A program made the position numbers and the translations under genes. This document shows positions 1 to 7,342 of a stretch of DNA of 15,408 bases, one piece after another; position 1 is the first letter of the stretch; every line of letters starts with the position of its first letter. The notes beneath the pieces are model-generated. The model was given only the letters and a program-made list of their open reading frames with translations. It ran no database searches and had not been told where the DNA came from. Origin of the DNA: Thalassiosira profunda (Eukaryota > Bacillariophyta > Thalassiosirophyceae > Thalassiosirales > Thalassiosiraceae); contig JALLAP010000257.1 of NCBI GenBank assembly GCA_036939355.1, positions 1 to 15,408 of the forward strand, written 5' to 3'.

Positions 1-1
1 C

Positions 2-778
2 GTGTGCGCCAAGCACGGGAATCCGGAGCGGGCGCTGGAGATATTCGAGAGGATGGAGGAGCGGTCAATTGCCCGGGATGCCACTTCGTACGACACAGTG
101 CTTAACGCGTTTGCGAGGGCGGATGCCGATGGCTCGGCCGGACGAGCGTACGAGTTTCTCTGTCGGTTGGAAGAGGAGCATTCGTCGGGGGAGTCGGCTT
201 TTGTTCCGTCGAGCGTGAGCTATTCCACCGTCCTCAATGCCTTTGCGCGGGCGTCCGGTCAGAGCTATGGCGGCATCCACACCGTCGAGAAGGCCAAGGA
301 GATTTACGACAAGCTCCTTCGACAAAGGAAGGAAGGCGCGATCGATGACGATGCGGACCCGTTTGCAAACTCGTGCTTCCTCAACTGCTGCGCCAACGTT
401 CATGGGACGCAGTCGGAGAAGAAGGAAGCCTTGATACTGGCCATCACTGCCTTTGAGGATATGAAAACGACGCCGGACCTGGCCGGAGAACCGAATCAAT
501 ACACGTTTGGAACGATGATGAAGGCGTGTTCGCGTCTGTCCTCGGATCCCAACGAACGGAACCGGTTGATGGAAAGCATATTCGCCCAGGCGTGCAAGCG
601 AGGGTGCGTAAGTCGGGCAGTCTTGGGCCAATTCTTGCGGCACACGCCCTCGCATCTCAACGCGAGGGTAATACTGGACTTGGGGGGCACGAAGAGGGAG
701 ATTCCCGAATCGTGGCATCGCAACGTCCCTCGAAGGCACTGGCCGATGCCCAGTGAGGATAGGAGGTACCACAACTAG
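2..778 (+). CDS. PPR-repeat protein, C-terminal part (5' end outside window)
   Basis: The frame is open from the left edge and ends at TAG 776-778; the 258 visible residues have no reliable start, because the first in-frame codon is GTG, so the gene is 5'-partial. Pentatricopeptide-type helical hairpins are visible: A-L-E-I-F-E-R-M followed by S-Y-D-T-V-L-N-A-F-A, then S-Y-S-T-V-L-N-A-F-A, a degenerate F-A-N-S-C-F-L-N-C-C unit, and Q-Y-T-F-G-T-M-M-K-A-C. The C-terminus (L-P/I-P-E-S-W-x-R-N-V type ending) resembles the non-repeat tail of algal PPR proteins. PPR proteins bind organellar RNA in a sequence-specific way and act in processing, stability or translation in mitochondria or plastids. 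The targeting peptide would lie upstream, so the compartment is unknown. No intron is apparent. The gene converges on the Mpv17-like gene across 384 bp. Confidence 0.85.
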   Translation: MCAKHGNPERALEIFERMEERSIARDATSYDTVLNAFARADADGSAGRAYEFLCRLEEEHSSGESAFVPSSVSYSTVLNAFARASGQSYGGIHTVEKAKEIYDKLLRQRKEGAIDDDADPFANSCFLNCCANVHGTQSEKKEALILAITAFEDMKTTPDLAGEPNQYTFGTMMKACSRLSSDPNERNRLMESIFAQACKRGCVSRAVLGQFLRHTPSHLNARVILDLGGTKREIPESWHRNVPRRHWPMPSEDRRYHN

Positions 779-1162
779 AGAAAAATTGCCAGCGAACCTA
801 TTTAGAGATACTGGTTCGTCGTCCTCTTTCGAGTTGACGGGCCCTCGCTCTCCTGCGCCCATCTTTGTTGTTTGGGTGGATTTGGTAAAGCAGTCTTTTT
901 ATCAGGCTCAGCCTGGGTGCATGTGGCATGCAGTGAGGCGATCACATGCGGCCTTGGGGCGGGCACGAGACCTACTCAATTATCTACTTAGGGCATTCCG
1001 GAACTCTCATTTGCAGCTGCGCTGGGGTATGTAGCATCTATAAACCCTGTCCAACGCCATTGATGCATCTGCAGTTCCCCTGTCTGCTGTTTCTATCGCG
1101 CCAAAACGATCGTACCCTTCGCGTCCTCCCCCCGCTGCACCCCGTCCCTCGAACAACTTTCC
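779..1162. other. Convergent intergenic region (3' ends of PPR and Mpv17-like genes)
   Basis: These 384 bases lie between the stop codons of two converging genes. Short open frames here have no family resemblance and appear to be chance. I see no RNA gene, repeat or clear polyadenylation signal. It presumably holds the two 3' UTRs. Confidence 0.5.
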
Positions 1163-2106
1163 CTACTCCAACGCCCGCGGATCCACAAAGCCCGGCTCCG
1201 GCTCCAGGGGACATTCGTCCGCGTCCGACTTATTGGCCACAAGCGACAAAATGATCATCCAGAAAAAGCTGATGGACGCCACGAACGCGACGCGGAAGTG
1301 CGGCGGGACGAAGCGGAAGTTGATCGTCGTGGCCGGGATCCACAGGCTCCAGTATTTCGTCAGCAATCCGTTCTCCCTCACGTCGCACGCGTACTTTTTC
1401 AGGGCGTCCCGCTTGGGATACCGGTATATGAGCGCCTGGGCGAGGTACGCCGGCGGGAGCCATAACAGGGGGGCGTTGACGAAGGCGTCGAAGAGGACCA
1501 TCTTGATCGTCCGCGCGAGGGAGGGGACGGTCCCGAACAACACCGGAAAGACGCGGTTGTACATCAATTCCACGGAGATGCCGAGGACTGAAGAAGGAAT
1601 GGAAGCATGAGCACTTACAGCACAACGACAACGGCGAGCGATATCGAATCAAGGGAATGACGTCGAAGAGGAAACTCACCGAGGCCGCTGTACAGCGTCA
1701 TGGCGAGGTTGCGCTTGAAGTTGTACTTCGTGACGCACGCGTCGCGGTATTGCGCGAGGCGGTCGGCGACCGCGGCCTTGGTCCCGGCCGTGAGGAAGCC
1801 GGCCGCGAGGGGGAAGGCCTTGTAGAATTTGGAGACGGTCGCGCCGGCCGCGGCGAGCATGCCGGGCGTCGGCGGGGCGGCCGCCAGGGCCGTCGCCGGA
1901 GCGGACATAATGGCGCACCGGCCATGGCTCCATGTGCTCCGCGCCGGGGCCGCCTCCCGAATCTGGACGCGGCCCGCGCCCGGGCGAGGGGTGGATACCC
2001 TCCGCGTGGCGGCGGGAGAGAAGGCGGACGCCGCGCCCAGCAGGAGCAGCATCAGCGTCGATCCCAGCCAGCGGCGTTCTCCGCGGCTGCGACCGCGGGC
2101 GTTCAT
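1163..2106 (-). CDS. Mpv17/PMP22-family membrane protein with plastid-type bipartite leader
   Basis: Exons are 2106-1680 and 1587-1163; the intron 1679-1588 (92 nt, GTGAGT...TTCAG) splits a codon in phase 1. The spliced product is 283 aa. The start is the ATG at 2106, because it places a hydrophobic signal peptide (about residues 13-28) directly before an A-S-A|F-S-P junction, the hallmark of diatom-type plastid import. The mature part is an Mpv17/PMP22 four-helix membrane protein: the exon junction falls in Y-S-G-L|V-L-G, and the C-terminal signature W-x-L-W-I-P-A-T-T-I-N-F-R-F-V-P near residues 222-237 is followed by the last helix ending W-M-I-I-L-S. Family members (Mpv17, PXMP2, Sym1) sit in inner mitochondrial or peroxisomal membranes and are linked to small-solute passage. 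Here the leader suggests a plastid or periplastid membrane, which is inference. Residues after the last helix form an acidic tail. Confidence 0.87.
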
Positions 2107-2380
2107 TATTGCAAATCAGGGACGAGGTCGTCGGCTACATTCGTCCAGGAATTGTGTGGGCGAGGCGAGGACGAGGAACATGGTGTCGGTGCACGCAAAG
2201 AATCAGAATCAGGGCAACAACACAAAGTTCAAGTCAGAATGACGCTTCAGACAGATCTTTACGTAAGTACTTACCTCTAGAGCTACCTCTACTTGAATCA
2301 ACTCAAACTCCAACAAGCATCAAATGCTATCTTAATTCATTTGAGCCCGCCAATGCAACGGAAAGCACTTCGTTCACCCC

Positions 2381-4051
2381 TCAGTCCTTGTAGCGAGTCA
2401 ATAGATACGCCATAGCAATTGCACAGCACACGTTCGGCAGAGCTCCGTGTCCGCTATCTTCGATTGAAATGAGGCCTCTATTCAGCAATGCAAAGAGCAC
2501 AAAGAAGAGCCCAATCACTGCCAGCAAGACAAGCATAAACACGCTCGTCCGTACTCCGAGGGTAGTATCCATGAAGAAATAGGGCATCACAGGACCTTGC
2601 TTGCAGTTTGGCGTCCATCGATTCGCCGCGGCCCACACGAACAGCTGGTATACCCCGGCGAACAGCGGTGCAAAGGCGGCGTGGGACAGCAGCACGGGCA
2701 GTCCTCCCATCAGGCAAACCTCCATCAGGACCATGGCCGAGTTTCCGCAGTGTTGCGAAATGTTGACCCAGCGTTTGAAGCCCATCGTACCCTTTGGGCC
2801 GTGGTCCTTGTAAGCCTGAGGCCACAGGGCGTATGTCACGATGAAAGAAGTAAGGAAGGCGGAGGGCGCGGCGATCTCGAACGATACCAACGCCGCCCGG
2901 AGCACCCACGGATGACTCTGCAATATGTCCTCTCTTCCGTATGCGACCAGCAGGGGAATGATTCCACCGAGGAAGAAAGAGAAACCAAGGATGTTCCACG
3001 CCCAGGAGGTATAAAACCACTGTGTCCGCATTCCGTATATCTGAAGGCTTCCTCCCTTGAGCTTGGATCCCGGCAGCAGCACTAGCTGAAGAAAGCAGCC
3101 CTGCCGCATCTTGGCAAGCGTGGTCACGAGGCAAAAGCCCGCAAAAGAAAGACGTATGATACCCAGAGCAATTGGGGATAGATTGAACGCTCCGTCCTGA
3201 AAGACGGGCGTTGTAAACGTCTCGAATGTCGCAAGCTCGTCGATGGATTGCAGACTCGGCAGCGCCCACACACAGAGAGCCATGGCCACGACAAACACCA
3301 ATACGGTATGCAGCGGTGGTGGCGCCCGCTTTAACACCGCCAGTCCCTCCGGCAGCGCCTCCGTCAACCCCAGCCCAAACAGCACGATGTCCTCGGACTG
3401 CTTGAGGAATTTCACATCCCCCATGCAGGCCATAACGCCCGTGTAAGAATTGTAGCTCTTTGGTCGCTTCTCCGTAATCGTCTCCAGATAAAAGTCGTAA
3501 AAAGAGCCGGCCGCCTGGTCCTTCAATCCCTCGTCCGTGACGTTCTTCTTTTTGGAAAAATGGTTGACCATTGCCGCGCATCGCCCCCGCAGCACATCCT
3601 CCCGCACCCGCAGCGGGCTATCTATATCAGGGTAGATTTGCCGCTTCGTCTCGTCCTTCCGATTCCGCTCCACCAAACTCTGGTGGCATCCCGGTAACGT
3701 CTCCACGAAGATCTCCGCGTCGGCCATCAGATCCTTCGACTCTAATACGTCCGGTATAAAGTTCTTCTGTTTATTGAGCGGCAGCGCCGGACCAACGAGC
3801 ATCTCCCGCAGCCACTTCGCCAGCGCCGGGACGACGTCCTCCCGCAGGATCTCCGGGCGGATTTTGAGCTCGACAATGTCCCGCGCGCATCTCTCGAGGT
3901 CGACGTTCTCCTTCACCTCCAGCGCCCGGGCCGCGCGGGAATCTTTGTTGGAGATGCCTGCGGCGAGTTCGGAGGGGAGGCGGACGACGCGGGGGGAGCA
4001 GAAGCCGCATTTGCCGCAGGAACCGCAGCGCGGGGCCGGGGCGGCGGACAT
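2381..4051 (-). CDS. Polytopic membrane protein, weakly rolling-stone/AIG1-like, Cys-rich N-terminus
   Basis: A single uninterrupted frame of 556 aa runs from ATG at 4051 to TGA at 2383-2381. Residues 9-18 hold a compact C-x2-C-x2-C-x2-C cluster, which could bind metal or be lipid-modified. Residues 20-245 are soluble and charged. The C-terminal half carries about seven or eight hydrophobic segments (roughly 248-265, 292-312, 345-370, 385-408, 433-455, 460-476, 503-523, 540-553). The order W-V-N-I-S-Q-H-x-x-N near 428-436, E-V-C-L near 444, H457 and a Y-F-F-M-D-T motif near 491 recalls the helix pattern of the rolling stone / FAR-17a-AIG1 group of membrane proteins. I recognise this only as a distant resemblance; no catalytic role can be assigned. 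There is no clear organelle targeting peptide. It is transcribed divergently from PGK across 314 bp. Confidence 0.8.
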   Translation of the reverse strand: MSAAPAPRCGSCGKCGFCSPRVVRLPSELAAGISNKDSRAARALEVKENVDLERCARDIVELKIRPEILREDVVPALAKWLREMLVGPALPLNKQKNFIPDVLESKDLMADAEIFVETLPGCHQSLVERNRKDETKRQIYPDIDSPLRVREDVLRGRCAAMVNHFSKKKNVTDEGLKDQAAGSFYDFYLETITEKRPKSYNSYTGVMACMGDVKFLKQSEDIVLFGLGLTEALPEGLAVLKRAPPPLHTVLVFVVAMALCVWALPSLQSIDELATFETFTTPVFQDGAFNLSPIALGIIRLSFAGFCLVTTLAKMRQGCFLQLVLLPGSKLKGGSLQIYGMRTQWFYTSWAWNILGFSFFLGGIIPLLVAYGREDILQSHPWVLRAALVSFEIAAPSAFLTSFIVTYALWPQAYKDHGPKGTMGFKRWVNISQHCGNSAMVLMEVCLMGGLPVLLSHAAFAPLFAGVYQLFVWAAANRWTPNCKQGPVMPYFFMDTTLGVRTSVFMLVLLAVIGLFFVLFALLNRGLISIEDSGHGALPNVCCAIAMAYLLTRYKD

Positions 4052-4365
4052 GGGCGCCAGAGGGGGGTATCCTGAGCGAATGACGTCCGAATTCGCATGC
4101 CCCCGCTGTGCTTGCCAGCAGATATTACAGCAGCGGCGGTGGAGGGAGCGAGGTGAAGTGAAGTCGATACACTAAATGGCGCGCGGTATCTTTCTATTTA
4201 CTAAAGGACGCGGGTAATTTTGCCGGCTTCCCGCCGACCGCACAAAAACACGTGTTGCAAGGCAAATTAGCAAATGGCGAGAGGGGAACCTCCACTTCCC
4301 TCCAACCCTGCCGACCGCTCATAAATTCCCAAGCGACCGAGCTGAACCACAACCAACCAACAACG
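4052..4365. promoter_or_regulatory. Divergent promoter region between membrane-protein gene and PGK
   Basis: This 314-bp spacer must carry the 5' regions of both the minus-strand membrane-protein gene and the plus-strand PGK gene. A TCATAAATT stretch about 40-47 bases before the PGK ATG, and an AT-rich TTTCTATTTAC stretch near 4191-4201, are the only AT-rich islands in GC-rich surroundings and could be core-promoter elements. The bases just before the PGK ATG are A/C-rich (repeated ACCAACC), as is common in short 5' leaders. No specific factor site is recognised. Confidence 0.4.
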
Positions 4366-5928
4366 ATGACCGGGCTTAACAAGAAGACCGTCGACGACGT
4401 CGACTTCGCTGGCAAGCGCGTGCTGATGCGGTGAGTCGAGCTGAGCTGGAGCTAGAGGTGGAGGGTGGAAGAAGTCGTCCGGAGCGCAGGGCTGGTGAAT
4501 GTTCACCGAGCCACACGTTGCACGAGAGGACCACCTCTGGCCTCCTGACTGATGATGTTTGCAATTTCGCTCACATCTCATGTGCATGCATTCTCCGCAA
4601 ATTTGGCAGCGTCGACTTCAACGTCCCGCAGGACGCCGACGGCAACATCACCAACACGCAGCGCATCGTGGGGGCCATGCCGACGATCCAAAAGGTCCTC
4701 GACGGGGGCGCCAAGAGCGTCGTGCTCATGTCGCACCTGGGACGCCCGGACGGAGCCAAGAATCCCAAATTCACGCTCAAGCCCGTGGCTGATAAGCTGG
4801 GTGAGCTCCTGGGCAAGCCCGTTACTTTCCTCAGCGACTGCGTCGGCGAGGAGGTGGAGAAGGCGTGCGCCGATCCCGCCCCGGGGAGCATCATCGTGTT
4901 GGAGAACATGCGCTTCTACGCCGAGGAGGAGGGCAAGGGGACCCGCCACGAGGGGGGATGCCCGGGCGCCAAGTGCGAGAAGAAGGCGCCGTCGAAGGGG
5001 GCGAGCTGCGACAAGTACAAGCCGGATGCGGAGGCCGTGGCCAGGTTCCGGGCGTCGCTGGCCAAGCTGGGAGACATTTACGTGTGCGACGCCTTCGGTA
5101 CGGCGCACCGGGCCCACTCCTCGATGGTGGGTTTGCAGGGGAAGATGCCCTGCGTGGGCGGGCTACTGGTCGCGAAGGAATTGGAGGCGTTCAGCAAGGT
5201 TCTCGATCCCGAGCTGAAGAAGACGCCGCTCACGTCCATCGTGGGCGGGGCGAAGATCAGTGACAAAGTCCTCGTGATCGACAACCTCATCGACCAGTCC
5301 GACTCCATCATCATCTGCGGTGGGATGGCGTACAGTGAGTTGTGTGACTCTTATGCTTTGCAGGTGGCCCAACAATGCAACTCATCGCTTTTGTGGGACA
5401 GCCTTCCTCAAAACTTGCTTCGGGATGGAGATTGGCAAGAGTCTGTTCGACAAGAAAGGCGCCGAGCTGGCGCCGGGGTTGCTCAAGAAGGCCGAGGAGA
5501 AGGGGTGCAAGATCATTTTGCCGTGCGATTGGGCTTGCGGCCAGGACTTTTGCAACGACCAGGAGATCAAGATGGTGACGCAGGAGGAGGGCATCCCCGA
5601 CGGATGGGAGGGCATGGACTGCGGGCCCAAATCGATGGAGCGCTTCCGCGAGGTGGTTCTGAACAGCGCTACCGTCATCTGGAATGGGCCGGCCGGCGTG
5701 TTCGAATTCGACAACTTCAGCAAGGGAACCAAGTCTCTGTTGGAGGCGGTGGCGGAGACGACGGCCAAGGGCAATGTTGGCATCATCGGCGGCGGCGACA
5801 GTGCTACCGCGGCTGCCAAATGGAACATGGAGGACAAGGTCACGTTCGTGTCGACGGGTGGAGGAGCCTCGCTTGAGCTTTTGGAGGGCAAGACTCTGCC
5901 TGGATTGGCCGCTCTGGATGACAAATAG
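4366..5928 (+). CDS. PGK: Phosphoglycerate kinase, cytosolic type, Cys-rich
   Basis: Exons are 4366-4430, 4610-5334 and 5402-5928; introns are 179 nt (4431-4609, GTGAGT...GGCAG) and 67 nt (5335-5401, GTGAGT...ACAG). The joins restore R-V-D-F-N-V-P and G-G-M-A-Y-T-F-L-K, both invariant PGK motifs. The 438-aa product interconverts 1,3-bisphosphoglycerate + ADP and 3-phosphoglycerate + ATP. Visible landmarks are S-H-L-G-R-P (63-68), L-E-N-x-R-F (119-124), [12 protein letters not shown] (182-193), G-G-A-K-I-S-D-K (234-241), the glycine-rich G-G-G-D-S-A near the C-terminus and [15 protein letters not shown]. With no N-terminal extension before M-T-G-L-N-K-K, a cytosolic enzyme is likely. It is about 20 aa longer than usual PGKs because of a Cys-rich insertion at about 133-158, and it has 14 cysteines in all. 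The usual N-D-A-F-G reads C-D-A-F-G (C181). Confidence 0.96.
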
Positions 5929-6322
5929 GCAGAGAAGGAGTGCGCTTTGCAACAGAGCTATTGATCTAATGCTTCTTAATCATGGTTGCAAATGCCGGCC
6001 GCTTGCATCGCCGTGAAGGAGAATGCTTCCAGGTACCATTGGCAGGAGATCTTCGCCTGCATCTCCGCCTCGTCCTCCGCTTCTGCGATGGGTAGGAGGG
6101 GCGAGGAATCGACCGCCATGGTTGCAATGAATGCAATGATTGCAGCTACTAGCTAGTGAAGATGAGTGTGCACGAGCTCCTGCACGTAGGAATTAGTATC
6201 TTTCACAACATGACGCGTGTTGCCTTCCCCCCCCTTCGCCTCAAACCTCTTGCCCTCGCCTCAGACCACGCCGGGCGGGGGCTGCCTGTAGCATCTGCTG
6301 GCAATCATAGCCAGGGCCTCGG
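5929..6322. other. Intergenic region between PGK and DUF454-like gene
   Basis: These 394 bases hold the PGK 3' UTR and the promoter of the next same-strand gene. ATGGTTGCAA occurs twice (about 5981 and 6118), and the second copy runs into a small TGCAATGA/ATGCAATGAT/TGCA quasi-tandem at 6123-6144. A run of eight C lies near 6228. No gene or RNA is recognised. Confidence 0.4.
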
Positions 6323-6915
6323 ATGGACGGCCCCGAGCCGGAGCAGACCGTCCGCCGGCGGAGCAGCGTTGCAAGTCAAGCGGCAGAAGAAGATACCGGA
6401 GACGGCCCAGACCCAGATGATGGGTCCGATCCGCCTCAACGGACGCACCGCTCGCTCCCCGTGCGGGCGCTCTGGTTCACTGTCGGGATAATATCGTTGG
6501 GTTTGGGCGGCTTAGGCATCATTCTGCCAGGTGAGGAGAATGGGATGAATTGTGCATATCTTGTGTGTGTTTCACCGTCTGTCTCACAGTAGGTATCCTC
6601 GCGGCATCAGGGCTTCCAACGACTCCATTCGTCCTACTGGCGGCCTTTGCCTTTCTTCGATCCTCGGAACGATTCCACACGTGGCTGCTGCGCTCGAAGT
6701 TGTTTGGCCCAGTCCTTGTGGCGTGGGAGGAGCACCGGGCACTGCCATCGAGGAGGGTGAAGGTGGTAGCGGTGCTATTCACAATTGCGGTGTTCTCGGC
6801 GAGCATCGTGTACTTTGCCGCGTTCTCGGACTATTGGTGGGCGTCATTGATATTGGGGGCGCTGTGCGTGGCGGTGTGCACGTTCCTGATTCGGTTGCCA
6901 GTCGTCAGTCAGTAG
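6323..6915 (+). CDS. DUF454 (YbaN-like) small membrane protein
   Basis: Exons are 6323-6530 and 6590-6915; the intron 6531-6589 (59 nt, GTGAGG...CACAG) splits a Val codon in phase 1. The product is 177 aa. An in-frame TAG at 6308-6310 makes ATG 6323 the first possible start. Residues 1-45 are an acidic, polar tail with no targeting look. The rest matches the DUF454 family: L-G-L-G-G-L-G-I-I-L-P (59-69), then L-P-T-T-P-F-V-L-L-A-A-F-A-F-L-R-S-S (78-95), then W-L-L-x5-G-P-V-L-x2-W-E-E-H-R-A (101-120), followed by two hydrophobic helices (128-147 and 152-171). DUF454/YbaN proteins are mainly bacterial inner-membrane proteins without a settled function. The junction falls inside the most conserved block (I-L-P|V-G-I-L), which supports the splice model. 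Confidence 0.85.
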
Positions 6916-7342
6916 CGAGGCAAACAACAAAAAGAGGAAAAGAGTGGGGCGGCGCTCGAATGCATGCATTGACGGTGGTGCTGCTCTTGAGCGGTGGCAT
7001 CTCCGTCCTCTCGAGTTCTCGGTTGGCGGTCCAATTTGCCAGTTGCAAGGCCGCTTCCACCAAAACATTGACGGCCGTCGACCTGCCAACACGCTGGTGT
7101 GGCAACCCCAACCTCATTGTGGGACAGAGAGCGACCGTACCAGAACCAGTATGTGCATGACTGCGACAACATCTAGCGATGGAGTTTTCCATCGAAGTGA
7201 GAGCTGACTGCAGTATAGCATCAGGCGAAAGCATGAAATCAGACGATCGATAGCATAATTGTTTTTCTATGAATACATCACTTCTGTGTAACCCAGAACT
7301 GCCTTCAGTTCCTATCAAGCATATGAATATGAACACATCAAC
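6916..7342. other. Convergent intergenic region
   Basis: These 427 bases lie between the stops of the DUF454-like gene (+) and the MORN-UBL-Smr gene (-). Open frames on both strands have no recognisable protein family. The part after about 7210 is AT-richer than the surroundings, as expected of 3' UTRs, and contains a small perfect hairpin at 7296-7311 (6-bp stem GAACTG/CAGTTC, CCTT loop). No RNA gene is recognised. Confidence 0.4.

Noticed and set aside
65..862. 265-aa open frame on the minus strand opposite the PPR gene
   Set aside because: No family resemblance, and it overlaps a well-supported PPR frame almost entirely; long antisense frames are expected in GC-rich coding DNA.
1657..2393. 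Overlapping plus-strand frames of 137-207 aa opposite the Mpv17-like first exon
   Set aside because: Composition is Arg/Gly/Ala-rich shadow of the GC-rich leader-coding exon; no domain is seen.
2478..3581. 367-aa frame in another minus-strand frame inside the membrane-protein gene
   Set aside because: Arg/Gly-rich out-of-frame shadow with no membrane pattern or motif; the 556-aa frame has clear hydrophobic periodicity.
5363..5370. Alternative 3' splice site (TTTGCAG) inside PGK intron 2
   Set aside because: Using it would add 38 nt, break the reading frame and lose the T-F-L-K motif, and would leave an intron of only about 29 nt.
6905..7336. 143-aa minus-strand frame in the convergent intergenic region
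   Set aside because: No hydrophobic, domain or repeat pattern; low-quality composition and no splice-linked partner.
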